From JBGANR01 sp044222225 (lineage in GTDB: Bacteria > Actinomycetota > Actinomycetes > Mycobacteriales > Mycobacteriaceae), in assembly GCA_044222225.1 (NCBI GenBank), contig JBGANR010000011.1, forward strand, positions 62,001-126,000: DNA of 64,000 nt, read 5' to 3'. The notes beneath the pieces are model-generated. The model was not told the DNA's origin and made no database searches. It saw only the letters and a list, made by a program, of their open reading frames with translations. Below are positions 1 through 8,083 of this stretch, one piece after another (positions within the stretch are counted from its first letter, which is position 1; each line of letters begins with the position of its first letter). A program made the position numbers and the translations under genes.

Positions 1-185
1 CCGCGAGCCGCGCGCAGGCGGACCCGGGACGTCCGCGCGATCACTACGAGCGCGACGCCGACTTGCAGCACGCCGTCTACGGGCGCTATGCCGATCTCGC
101 CGCGACCGGCTGGGCGAGCCCGTGGACCGTCGTGGACGACGGAACCGACCTCGACGGCCTCGCCGCGGACATCGCCCGGACGTAA
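1..185 (+). CDS. tmk: dTMP kinase, C-terminal end (gene cut by window edge)
   Basis: Only the last 60 residues are present, read in frame 3 with TAA at 183-185. They contain DPGRPRDHYERDADLQ and then YADLAATGW, which match from memory the LID and C-terminal region of mycobacterial thymidylate kinase (DPGRARDNYERDAELQ). The enzyme phosphorylates dTMP to dTDP with ATP in the cytoplasm. The neighbour sahH is also the tmk neighbour in M. tuberculosis, but here the two genes converge rather than lying on one strand. The P-loop and the rest of the protein lie outside the window. The short length means identity rests on this motif and on synteny. Confidence 0.82.
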   Translation, partial: ASRAQADPGRPRDHYERDADLQHAVYGRYADLAATGWASPWTVVDDGTDLDGLAADIART

Positions 186-197
186 CCGACCGGTACT

Positions 198-252
198 TGT
201 CGCTGACAGAGCCGACGCGACGATATACGTCGCGTCGCCCCTGTCAGCGACA
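198..252. terminator. nested inverted repeat between convergent tmk and sahH
   Basis: Outer arms TGTCGCTGACAG (198-209) and CTGTCAGCGACA (241-252) are perfect complements. Inside them a second perfect pair CGACGCGACG (213-222) and CGTCGCGTCG (228-237) encloses an ATATA loop. Together they give an almost continuous 25-bp stem in the 74-bp gap between two converging genes, consistent with a bidirectional terminator. There is no clear T-tract on either side, so it is not a classic intrinsic terminator. Confidence 0.6.
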
Positions 253-259
253 GATTTCG

Positions 260-1723
260 TCAGTAGCGGTAGTGATCCGGCTTGTACGGGCCCTCGACGT
301 CGACGCCGATGTACTCCGCCTGCTCCTTGGTGAGCTTGGTGAGCGTGCCGCCGAGCGCCTCGACGTGGATGCGGGCGACCTTCTCGTCGAGATGCTTGGG
401 CAGCCGGAAGACCTCGTTGGCGTACTCGTCCGGCTTCGTCCACAGCTCGATCTGGGCGATGACCTGGTTGGAGAAGCTGTTGCTCATGACGAACGACGGG
501 TGCCCGGTGGCGTTGCCCAGGTTGAGCAGCCGGCCCTCGCTGAGCACGAGGATCGAGTGGCCGTCCGGGAACGTCCACAGGTCGACCTGCGGCTTGATCG
601 TCGTGCGGGTCATGCCCGGCGCCGATTCCAGACCGGCCATGTCGATCTCGTTGTCGAAGTGACCGATGTTGCCGAGGATCGCCTGGTTCTTCATCCGCTC
701 CATGTGCGAGAACCGGATGATGTCGAAGTTGCCGGTCGCGGTGATGACGATGTCGGCATTGGCGATCGCGTCGTCCACGGTGACGACGTCGAAGCCGTCC
801 ATGAGCGCCTGCAACGCGTTGATCGGGTCGACCTCGGTGACCTGGACGCGCGCGCCCTGCCCGGCGAGCGACTCGGCGCAGCCCTTGCCGACGTCGCCGT
901 AACCGCAGACCAGCACCTTCTTGCCGCCGATGAGGACGTCGGTGCCGCGGTTGATGCCGTCGACGAGCGAATGCCGGGTGCCGTACTTGTTGTCGAACTT
1001 GCTCTTGGTCACCGAGTCGTTGACGTTGATGGCCGGGAACGTCAGCTCGCCCGCGGCGGCGAACTGGTAGAGCCGCAGGACGCCGGTCGTCGTCTCCTCG
1101 GTGACGCCGCGAACGGAATCGGCGATCGTCGACCACTTGGTCGGCTCGGTCGCCATCCGCTCGCGCAGCAGGTCGAGGAAGACGGCGTATTCGGCCGAAT
1201 GCTCCTCGGCGGGCGCAGGCACGAGCCCGGCACGCTCGAACTGCGCGCCGCGCAGCACGAGCATCGTGGCGTCACCGCCGTCGTCGAGGATCATGTTGGT
1301 CGGTTCCGCCGGCCACGTCAGCATCTGCTCGGCCGCCCACCAGTACTCGGTGAGCGTCTCGCCCTTCCACGCGAAGACCGGGACGCCGCGCGGCTCCTCG
1401 ACCGTGCCGTACGGGCCGACGACGACCGCCGCCGCCGCGTGGTCCTGCGTCGAGAAGATGTTGCACGACGCCCAGCGCACCTGGGCGCCGAGACTGACGA
1501 GCGTCTCGATGAGCACCGCGGTCTGCACCGTCATGTGCAGCGAACCGGAGATGCGCGCGCCCTTGAGCGGCTGCACGTCGGCGTATTCGCGGCGCAGCGA
1601 CATGAGACCGGGCATCTCGTGCTCGGCGAGCCGGATCTCGTTGCGACCGAACTCGGCGAGCGACAGGTCGGCGACCTTGAAATCGATGCCGCCTCGGACG
1701 TCGGCGACGGGGGCCGTGCTCAT
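260..1723 (-). CDS. sahH: adenosylhomocysteinase (S-adenosylhomocysteine hydrolase)
   Basis: Cytosolic NAD-dependent enzyme that splits S-adenosylhomocysteine into adenosine and homocysteine, keeping methyltransferases from product inhibition and feeding methionine and transsulfuration. The 487 residues are close to the actinobacterial length and include the long insertion typical of this branch. Seen: GSLHMTVQTAVLIETL near residue 60, the substrate/NAD stretch SVTKSKFDNKYGTRHS around 238-252, the Rossmann motif CGYGDVGKG around 273-281, and the family C-terminus KPDHYRY, which supplies a residue to the partner subunit. ATG is preceded by GAGGAGTGATTCC. A 26-base sequence about 50 bases upstream is repeated in front of mca. 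Homocysteine made here could feed cbs and metB elsewhere in the window. Confidence 0.97.
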   Translation of the reverse strand: MSTAPVADVRGGIDFKVADLSLAEFGRNEIRLAEHEMPGLMSLRREYADVQPLKGARISGSLHMTVQTAVLIETLVSLGAQVRWASCNIFSTQDHAAAAVVVGPYGTVEEPRGVPVFAWKGETLTEYWWAAEQMLTWPAEPTNMILDDGGDATMLVLRGAQFERAGLVPAPAEEHSAEYAVFLDLLRERMATEPTKWSTIADSVRGVTEETTTGVLRLYQFAAAGELTFPAINVNDSVTKSKFDNKYGTRHSLVDGINRGTDVLIGGKKVLVCGYGDVGKGCAESLAGQGARVQVTEVDPINALQALMDGFDVVTVDDAIANADIVITATGNFDIIRFSHMERMKNQAILGNIGHFDNEIDMAGLESAPGMTRTTIKPQVDLWTFPDGHSILVLSEGRLLNLGNATGHPSFVMSNSFSNQVIAQIELWTKPDEYANEVFRLPKHLDEKVARIHVEALGGTLTKLTKEQAEYIGVDVEGPYKPDHYRY

Positions 1724-1775
1724 GGAATCACTCCTCGGGAATATACGGACTGCGACCCCACACGGTAGATGAGGA

Positions 1776-1801
1776 CATCCACCACGCCGACCTCCGGCCG
1801 C
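1776..1801 (-). repeat. 26-base sequence shared with the mca leader
   Basis: This stretch in the sahH leader matches 33661-33686 in the mca leader at 25 of 26 bases; the + strand core is CCACGCCGACCTCCGGCCGC. It lies about 50 bases upstream of the sahH start codon and is part of a hairpin here. Its function is unknown. Confidence 0.6.
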
Positions 1802-1814
1802 CGGCCGCGGTCGG
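1787..1814. terminator. GC-rich hairpin between permease gene and sahH
   Basis: CCGACC-TC-CGGCC pairs with GGCCG-C-GGTCGG across a 3-base loop, giving an 11-bp stem with a small internal bulge. It lies 15 bases past the permease stop codon and before sahH on the same strand, so it could end the permease transcript or be part of the sahH 5' leader. No T-tract is seen. Confidence 0.4.
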
Positions 1815-1829
1815 AGGATCGGCGCGGCG

Positions 1830-3320
1830 TCAGATCTCGCCGCGCTCCGCCTTCCCCACGCGGGAGTGCCGCATGGAGTAGAGGAAGTACACGGCGACGC
1901 CGATCACCATCCAGATGAGGAACCGGATCCAGGTCAGCGCCGAGAGGTTGAGCATGAGCCACAGGCACGTGACGATGGCGAGCACCGGGATGATCGGTCC
2001 GCCCGGCACCGTGAAGCCGCGTCGCAGGTCGGGACGGGTGCGGCGCAGCATGAGGACGCCGCCCGCGACGACGACGAACGCGAACAGCGTGCCGACGTTG
2101 ACCATCTCTTCCAGCTTGTCGATCGGGAAGAGACCCGCGACGATCGCGACGACCACGCCGATGCCGACCTGCAGCCGCGCCGGGGTGCCGAAGCGCGAGG
2201 TCTTGGCCAGCGGCGTCGGCAGCAAGCCGTCGCGGGACATGGCGAACAGCACCCGGGACTGGCCGAGCATGAGCACCATGACGACGGTCGTCAGGCCGGC
2301 GAGCGCGCCGATCGCGACGATCTTCTCCACCCAGGGCATGCCGTTGATGCGGAACACGTAGGCGAGGTTCTTGGGCACTCCCGCCCACTCCCCCTCGCCC
2401 GCGGACTTGGCCAGGTCGGAGTACTTCGCCATGCCGGTGACGACGAGCGTCACCGCGATGTAGAGGACGGTGACGATCGCGAGCGAGCCGAAGATGCCGC
2501 GCGGCAGGTCGCGCTGCGGATCCTTGGTCTCCTCCGCGGTGGTGGCGACGACGTCGAAACCGATGAACGCGAAGAACACGATGGACGCCGCGGCGAGCAC
2601 GCCGTACACGCCGTAGGTCTCGCCGCCGGCGCCCGTGATGAGCGAGAACAGCGACGATTCGACGCTGCCCTCGGCCGAGCCGCCGCCCTGCGCCGGCGGG
2701 ATGAACGGGGTGTAGTTCTCACTCTTGATGTGGAACACGCCGACGCCGATGATGAGCAGCACCACGGCGATCTTGACCGCCGTGATCGCCGCGGACACCC
2801 CGGACGAGAGCTTGGTGCCGATGACGAGCAGCGTCGTCAGGGCCGCGACGACCGCCATCGCGCCCCAGTCGACGACGTTGCCGGCGATCTCGACGGTGCC
2901 GCTCGCGCCGAAGACACTGGTGAGATAGCTCGACCACGCCTTGGAGACGACGGCCGAACCGACCGCGAACTCGAGGATGAGGTCCCAGCCGAGCACCCAG
3001 GCCAGGAACTCGCCGAAGGTGGCGTAGCCGAAGGTGTACGCGCTGCCTGCGACGGGGACCGTCGAGGCGAATTCGGCGTAGCACAGCGCGGCGAAACCGC
3101 AGGCGATCGCGGCGAGGACGAAGGACAGCGAGATGGCCGGGCCGGCCTTGTCGCCGGCCTGACCGGCCGTCACGGAGAAGATGCCCGCGCCGATGACGAC
3201 GGAGACACCGAAGACGGTGAGGTCGCGCCACGTCAGGTTCTTGCGGAGCCGGCTCTCGGCGATGTCGGTGTCGGCGAGCGACTGCTCCACCGACTTGGTA
3301 CGGAGAAGCGGATTTCCCAT
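1830..3320 (-). CDS. APC-family amino acid permease (cationic amino acid transporter type)
   Basis: A 496-residue membrane protein with about 12 hydrophobic segments. It begins with a polar tail and then WRDLTVFGVSVVIGAGIFSVTAG, carrying the GAGIF motif of APC transporters that binds the amino-acid backbone in helix 1. It resembles the YfnA/CAT group, which imports basic or other amino acids with a proton at the plasma membrane; the substrate cannot be read from sequence. A homologue occupies the same place near sahH in M. tuberculosis (Rv3253c, from memory). The loop GGGSAEGSVESSLFSL around residues 210-225 is low-complexity. It lies 106 bp upstream of sahH on the same strand with a hairpin between them. 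Confidence 0.9.
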   Translation of the reverse strand: MGNPLLRTKSVEQSLADTDIAESRLRKNLTWRDLTVFGVSVVIGAGIFSVTAGQAGDKAGPAISLSFVLAAIACGFAALCYAEFASTVPVAGSAYTFGYATFGEFLAWVLGWDLILEFAVGSAVVSKAWSSYLTSVFGASGTVEIAGNVVDWGAMAVVAALTTLLVIGTKLSSGVSAAITAVKIAVVLLIIGVGVFHIKSENYTPFIPPAQGGGSAEGSVESSLFSLITGAGGETYGVYGVLAAASIVFFAFIGFDVVATTAEETKDPQRDLPRGIFGSLAIVTVLYIAVTLVVTGMAKYSDLAKSAGEGEWAGVPKNLAYVFRINGMPWVEKIVAIGALAGLTTVVMVLMLGQSRVLFAMSRDGLLPTPLAKTSRFGTPARLQVGIGVVVAIVAGLFPIDKLEEMVNVGTLFAFVVVAGGVLMLRRTRPDLRRGFTVPGGPIIPVLAIVTCLWLMLNLSALTWIRFLIWMVIGVAVYFLYSMRHSRVGKAERGEI

Positions 3321-3431
3321 GGCGAGAAGTATGCCGCCAGGGCGTCGGGGTGACCAGAGCCGGGCCGGGCCGTCCGCCGCCGAGATCCGTTGGGCCCCCG
3401 GCGTTCTCGATGCGGCTCCGGCCCGCCCCGG

Positions 3432-4700
3432 TCAGGCCGCGCGGCGCAGCGGCATGCGATCGTCGGCCGGCGCGGCGGCGTCCTCGGCGAAGCCGGGGCG
3501 TCCGGTACCGATGAACGCGAGGAACCAGGACCCCACCGCGGCGAACCGGTTGCGGAAACCCACCAGATAGAAGAGGTGCACGGCGAGCCACGCGAACCAT
3601 GCCACGACACCGGTGAGCTTCACGCCGAGCGGGGCGTCGACGACGGCGTTGAACCGATTGACGACGGCCATGCTGCCCTTGTCACGGTAGCGGAACGGCG
3701 TGCCGGGCCCCTCGCGCCGGGTGATGACGTCCGCGACGTGCCGCCCCTGCTGCATCGCCACCGGGCTCTGCCCGGGGTAGCCGTTCAGGCTGGTCATGTC
3801 GCCGATCGCGTAGACGTCCGCGCAGCCGCCGACGGTGAGGTCGGGGTTGACCAGCAGGCGTCCGGCGCGATCGGTGTCGCAGCCGGTGGCCTCGGCGAGG
3901 ATCCCGGCGAACGGTGTCGCCTGCACACCGGCGGACCACACGACGGTCTCGGCGGCGATGACACGCTCGCCGTCCGGGCCCGCCACAGTGACGCGACCGT
4001 CGGCGATCTCGGTGACGACGGTGTCGGTGAGCACCTCGACCCCCGCCTTCGCGAGCGTCCGCCGGGTGTAGGCGGAGAGCCGGCCGCCGTAGAACGGCAG
4101 CACGTCGCCGGCGCCCTCGACGAGATAGACGGAAGGATCCGCGTCGTAGTGACGCGCGGCGAGCTCGCGGATCTGGCCCGCCATCTCGACGCCCGTCGCG
4201 CCCGCGCCGACGACCACGAAGGTGCGCTCGGGGCCGGCGGAGCCGCCGTCGCCGGTGCCGTCGGCCGCGAACGCGTCGGCGATGCGGCGGCGCAGCGCGA
4301 TCGCGTCGTCGCGGGTCTTGAGCGCGAAGGTGCGCTCGGCCCATTCGTCGTGCCCGAAGTAGGCCTGCGCCGCACCCGTCGCGGCGATCAGCCGCTCGTA
4401 GCGGATCCTCCGCGGGCCGCGCGCCGTGACATAGGTGACGACGTGCCGCTCGGCGTCGACGGCCACGACCCGGCCGGTGATGACGTCGATCGTCTCGTGG
4501 CGGGCCAGCACGTCGGCGATGGACGGGGCGATCTCCTCGGACCGCAGGACACCCGTCGCGACCTGGTACAGCAGCGGCTGGAACAGGTGCTCGCCGGTGG
4601 CGGTGATGAGCGTGGTGCGGACGTTCTTCGCGGCGAGCCGCTTGGCTGCGGCGAGCCCGCCGAAACCGGAACCGACGATGACGACCTCGGTGCTGCGCAT
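3432..4700 (-). CDS. type II NADH dehydrogenase-like FAD oxidoreductase (NDH-2)
   Basis: A 422-residue flavoprotein that probably passes electrons from NADH to quinone at the inner face of the membrane without pumping protons. The first Rossmann motif VGSGFGGLAAAKR (residues 9-21) binds FAD. The second, VVGAGATGVEMAG in mid-protein, binds NADH. ADVYAIGDM is the conserved FAD-site signature near the C-terminal third. The hydrophobic tail WFAWLAVHLFYLVGF anchors such enzymes to the membrane. I chose the internal ATG at 4700, 21 codons inside the longest frame, because GGGGAGG sits just upstream and the Rossmann strand starts at once. It is divergent from the LysR gene, which may regulate it. 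The acidic C-terminus is unremarkable. Confidence 0.9.
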   Translation of the reverse strand: MRSTEVVIVGSGFGGLAAAKRLAAKNVRTTLITATGEHLFQPLLYQVATGVLRSEEIAPSIADVLARHETIDVITGRVVAVDAERHVVTYVTARGPRRIRYERLIAATGAAQAYFGHDEWAERTFALKTRDDAIALRRRIADAFAADGTGDGGSAGPERTFVVVGAGATGVEMAGQIRELAARHYDADPSVYLVEGAGDVLPFYGGRLSAYTRRTLAKAGVEVLTDTVVTEIADGRVTVAGPDGERVIAAETVVWSAGVQATPFAGILAEATGCDTDRAGRLLVNPDLTVGGCADVYAIGDMTSLNGYPGQSPVAMQQGRHVADVITRREGPGTPFRYRDKGSMAVVNRFNAVVDAPLGVKLTGVVAWFAWLAVHLFYLVGFRNRFAAVGSWFLAFIGTGRPGFAEDAAAPADDRMPLRRAA

Positions 4701-4765
4701 GATTCCTCCCCTGGATTGATCTCGACATCCAGGTAACCCGCTGCCGGACAGGGCGTCGACCACGC

Positions 4766-4799
4766 CTTATGCATACCGGTCATCTTGAATCGTCATAAG
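4766..4799. promoter_or_regulatory. divergent promoter region with CTTATG...CATAAG inverted repeat
   Basis: In the 108 bp between the NDH-2 and LysR start codons, CTTATG (4766-4771) and CATAAG (4794-4799) form an inverted pair around a more AT-rich patch. LysR proteins usually bind such sites between divergent genes, so this is a candidate operator. No confident -10/-35 pair could be fixed. Confidence 0.3.
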
Positions 4800-4808
4800 C
4801 TGAGCGGA

Positions 4809-5732
4809 ATGGAGATGCGCCAGCTGGAATACGTCGTCGCCGTGGCCGAGGAGCTGGGCTTCTCTCGGGCGGCGACGCGGTGCTTCGTCTCGCAGTCGGC
4901 GATCAGCCATCAGGTGGCGCGGCTGGAGCGCGAGCTGGGCGCGCCGCTCTTCGACCGGTCGACGCGCCGCGTCGAACTCACGGAGCAGGGCCAGGCGTTC
5001 CTGCCGTTCGCCCGGGAGATCCTGCGGCTGCGCGATCGAGCCGTCGACGCGGTGCGGCCGCCCGTCGCCCGCGTGCGGCTCGCGGCGAACATGTCGTTCG
5101 CCCGCGACTCACTCGCCGCGATCGCCGCGCTGCGACCGCGGTTCCCGGGCGCCGAGATCGAATTCGTCATCAAGCCGTTCGCGCAGCGGATCGCGGCCGT
5201 CCGGTCCGGCGACGCCGACCTCGCGCTCATCCGGGGCGGTGTCGACGACGCCGGGCTGTTCGTCGAGGAGTTGCGGGTGGACGAGTTGGTCGCCGCCTTC
5301 GCCGCGACGCACCCGTTGGCGGCGGGCGTCGACGATGCGGCGGACGAGGCCGGCGCGGACGAGGGCGGTGCGAACGGGGCCGGTGCGGACGAGGCCGGCG
5401 GTTTCGGCCTCGCCGCACTCGCCGAATACCCGTTGCTCATGCCGGCCGCACGCGAACAGGTGCTGCTGCACCGCGTCATCGACGACGCGTTCGCCGCCGA
5501 GGGCCTGACGCCGCGGCTCGGTCCGGCCATCGCCGCCGATCACACGGCGACGGCCGAACTGCTCAACCACCCCGACGCCTGGACGGTCCTCTACGAGGAT
5601 CCCGGCCAGCCGGGGATACGCACGCGGGTACAGCAGGCTCTGCGGGTGCCGGTCTCGGCGGTGCTGCGCGAGGACGCCCGGCCGAATCCGCTGGTCACGG
5701 AGTTGCTGGCCGCGTTGCGAGAGCCCCGGTGA
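4809..5732 (+). CDS. LysR-family transcriptional regulator
   Basis: Starts as MEMRQLEYVVAVAEELGFS, the usual LysR N-terminus, followed by the winged-helix segment CFVSQSAISHQVARLERELG (DNA recognition helix) and LFDRSTRRVELTEQG. The rest, about residues 85-307, is the periplasmic-binding-protein-like effector domain. ATG at 4809 is preferred over the in-frame start at 4785 because family members begin with this motif. The effector domain carries a run of alanine/glycine/acidic residues encoded by four 15-bp repeats (5340-5399), which is not part of the normal fold. Its divergent neighbour, the NADH dehydrogenase, is the likely target; the ligand is unknown. Confidence 0.92.
   Translation: MEMRQLEYVVAVAEELGFSRAATRCFVSQSAISHQVARLERELGAPLFDRSTRRVELTEQGQAFLPFAREILRLRDRAVDAVRPPVARVRLAANMSFARDSLAAIAALRPRFPGAEIEFVIKPFAQRIAAVRSGDADLALIRGGVDDAGLFVEELRVDELVAAFAATHPLAAGVDDAADEAGADEGGANGAGADEAGGFGLAALAEYPLLMPAAREQVLLHRVIDDAFAAEGLTPRLGPAIAADHTATAELLNHPDAWTVLYEDPGQPGIRTRVQQALRVPVSAVLREDARPNPLVTELLAALREPR
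5340..5399 (+). repeat. four tandem 15-bp repeats inside the LysR gene
   Basis: Units at 5340, 5355, 5370 and 5385 follow GCGGACGAGGCCGGC with one to four changes each; the first and fourth are identical. They encode ADEAG, ADEGG, ANGAG and ADEAG. Because 15 is a multiple of 3, unit gain or loss would keep the frame. Confidence 0.85.
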
Positions 5733-5760
5733 GCGCACCGGCAGGCGTTCTGGACGGGCG

Positions 5761-6675
5761 TCAGGCGCCCCGGTCGATGTCCGGCTCGATGTAGATGCGC
5801 TGCGCCGCGGGCTGCACCTTGCGGACGGCGATCTCCGCCGCATCGATGGCCGACGCGACGTCGCGCGCCGTCTCGAGGGCGCCGACGGCGACCTTGGCGG
5901 CGATGAGCACCTCGTCCGGGCCGAGGTACTGCGAACGCAGATGGATGACACGGTCGATGCGCGGCTCGCTCTCCAGAGCGGCGCGGACCGCGTCCTGGTC
6001 GGCGATCGTCAGCCCCTCGCCGATGAGCAGGCTCTTCATCTCGATGATGAGGATGACGGCGATGATCGCGAGCAGCACGCCGATCGCGAGGGTGCCGATG
6101 GCATCCCAGACCGGATCGCCGGTGATCACCGTCATGCCGACGCCGCCGAGCGCAAGCGCGAGACCGACGAGGGCGCCCAGATCCTCCAGCAGCACGACCG
6201 GCAGCTCCGGCGTCCTGGACGTGCGGATGAACTGCCACCACGACACGCCGCCCTTGATCTTCACCGACTCCGTCATCGCGGTATAGAAGGAGTAGCTCTC
6301 CAGCCCGATCGCGACGACGAGGATGGCGACGGCCACCATCGGCGAGGAGAGTTCGTGCGGATGACGGATCTTTTCGAAACCCTCGTAGAGCGCGAAGAGC
6401 GCACCGAGACTGAAGATGATGAGCGCGACGACGAAGGCGTAGAAGTAGCGGGCGCGGCCATAGCCGAATTGGTGCAACTCGTCCGCGCGACGGGAGGCAT
6501 AGGCCTGCCCGCGGAGAAGAAGAGCCTGGTTGGAGGTGTCGGCCACGCTGTGCACGCCCTCGGCGAGCATCGACGAGGATCCTGTGATGAAGAAACCGAC
6601 GAATTTCGCAGTCGCGATACCGGCGTTGGCGGCGAGCGCTGCGAGGATGGCCTTCTTCGAGCCTTCTGCTGACAT
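5761..6675 (-). CDS. cation diffusion facilitator family efflux protein
   Basis: A 304-residue membrane protein of the CDF family, which exports Zn2+, Fe2+, Mn2+ or similar ions in exchange for protons. It opens with MSAEGSKKAILAALAANAGIATAKF, then GSSSMLAEGVHSVADTSNQALL, where H and D of HSVAD are typical transmembrane metal ligands. A second ligand pair is expected in a later helix (DPVWDAIGT). The C-terminal part is the cytoplasmic ferredoxin-like domain. The internal ATG at 6675 fits the family start better than the GTG 33 bases upstream. It is convergent with the LysR gene with only 28 bp between stop codons. The transported ion is not evident. Confidence 0.9.
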   Translation of the reverse strand: MSAEGSKKAILAALAANAGIATAKFVGFFITGSSSMLAEGVHSVADTSNQALLLRGQAYASRRADELHQFGYGRARYFYAFVVALIIFSLGALFALYEGFEKIRHPHELSSPMVAVAILVVAIGLESYSFYTAMTESVKIKGGVSWWQFIRTSRTPELPVVLLEDLGALVGLALALGGVGMTVITGDPVWDAIGTLAIGVLLAIIAVILIIEMKSLLIGEGLTIADQDAVRAALESEPRIDRVIHLRSQYLGPDEVLIAAKVAVGALETARDVASAIDAAEIAVRKVQPAAQRIYIEPDIDRGA

Positions 6676-6789
6676 GCCGTTGAATGATAGGGCAGCGCGG
6701 CCGGTCACCCGGCGAGACCGGCGCCATGTCCAGGAGATATACCCCTAACGTCGGGGATATCGCCGTTTTCCGGGCGTTCTCATTCGGGT

Positions 6790-8025
6790 CTACGACGGCA
6801 CGATCGCCCGGAACAACTGCGTCGTCGCGGCATGGGCGGAGACGACGACGTCCGGGTCGGAGTCCGAGAGCCAGAGCGCCCGGCCGCAGGGGATCGCCGT
6901 CTCGCCGGCGGCCGAGCGGACGACGGCGCTGCCCGCGGTGCAGAGCAGGATCTGCGGTCCGGGCAGGTCGAGGCCGATCGAGGACGGACGATGCAGTCCG
7001 GTGGCGTCGAGGTCGATGCGGGAGAGCCGGAACTCGGCGGCCGACGTCTCGTAGACGAGTTCGGCGCCGACCGCTCGGGTGCGCGGCGCGAGGCCGGCGG
7101 CGGTGACCGGACCGAAGTCGAGCACGCGCAGCAGCTCGGCGACGTCGACGTGTTTCGGCGTCAGGCCGCCGCGCAACACGTTGTCGGAGTTCGCCATGAT
7201 CTCCACGGCCGTGCCGCGCAGGTAGGCGTGCAGGCTGCCGGCCGCGACATAGAGGCCCTCCCCCGGCGCGAGCGCCACCCGGTTGAGCAGCAGCGCCGCC
7301 AGGACGCCGGGATCCTGGGGATAGCTGTCCCCCAGCTCGACGACCGTTCGCGCGACGTCGAGGTACTCGCCGTGTCCGGCGATGTAGCGGACGCAGCCGT
7401 CGAGCACCGCCGGGATGAGCGTGGCGAGCACGGGCGACGGCAGCGTGATCCACGTCGTGAAGACGGCCCGCAGGCCCTGCGCGTCGCACTGGCCGACGAG
7501 CATCCCCAGATACGGGTCGAGCGCGGGGACCGCGAGGCCGCGCAGCAGGGCGACGGTCTCGCGCGGATCACGGAAGCCGACGAGCGCTTCGAAACCGTCG
7601 ATGGCGACGACGAGCTCCGGCTTGTGGTTGGCGTCGCGGTAGTTGCGCACCGCCGAATCGAGCGGCACGCCGGCGGCGTTCTCCCGATGGAAACCCTCGA
7701 CGGCCTGGGCGAGGCTGGGATGCGCCTGCAGACTGAGCGGCTCGTCGGCCGCGAGCACCTTGAGCAGGAACGGCAGCGTGCCGTCGTACTCCCGCGCGCA
7801 GTGCGTGCCGAGCTCCGCCTCCGGCCGGTCCGAGATCGCGGCGAGCAGCGTCCGGCCGGTCGGTGCGAGATCGGGACCGATGAGCGGCGTCGGGTTGGCC
7901 GGATGCGCGCCGAACCACAGCTCCGCCTCGGGATGCGGGCTGGGCGTGGGCTCGCCGCGCAGCCGCGCGAGCGCCGTCCGCGAGCCCCACGCGTACGGCC
8001 GCACCGCACCGTCGAGCAGATTCAC
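6790..8025 (-). CDS. manA: mannose-6-phosphate isomerase, class I
   Basis: Zinc enzyme that interconverts fructose-6-phosphate and mannose-6-phosphate, opening the route to GDP-mannose for mannosylated glycolipids and lipomannan. The 411 residues begin NLLDGAVRPYAWGSRTAL. LQAHPSLAQA carries the first metal-binding Q-x-H. EGLYVAAGSLHAYLRGTAVE and MANSDNVLRGGLTPKHVD hold the other zinc ligands and active-site residues. A GTG start at 8025 with GGAGGGTGCA upstream is preferred to the longer frame, which would overlap tobH. It follows tobH and manB on the same strand, as in mycobacteria, so the three probably form a transcription unit. Confidence 0.95.
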   Translation of the reverse strand: MNLLDGAVRPYAWGSRTALARLRGEPTPSPHPEAELWFGAHPANPTPLIGPDLAPTGRTLLAAISDRPEAELGTHCAREYDGTLPFLLKVLAADEPLSLQAHPSLAQAVEGFHRENAAGVPLDSAVRNYRDANHKPELVVAIDGFEALVGFRDPRETVALLRGLAVPALDPYLGMLVGQCDAQGLRAVFTTWITLPSPVLATLIPAVLDGCVRYIAGHGEYLDVARTVVELGDSYPQDPGVLAALLLNRVALAPGEGLYVAAGSLHAYLRGTAVEIMANSDNVLRGGLTPKHVDVAELLRVLDFGPVTAAGLAPRTRAVGAELVYETSAAEFRLSRIDLDATGLHRPSSIGLDLPGPQILLCTAGSAVVRSAAGETAIPCGRALWLSDSDPDVVVSAHAATTQLFRAIVPS

Positions 8026-8083
8026 TGCACCCTCCCGGCGCCGATGAGTCGATGGGCGGACCGGCCCGAACGGGGAGAACCGT

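Noticed and set aside
122..1768. Long open frame on the + strand over sahH (548 codons)
   Set aside because: It is antisense to a complete sahH gene and is rich in Arg, Asp and Val as expected from shadow frames in high-GC DNA. No ribosome site or family match.
1724..1829. SAH or SAM riboswitch before sahH
   Set aside because: There is a hairpin, but I could not match the conserved cores of known SAH or SAM riboswitches. A covariance search would be decisive.
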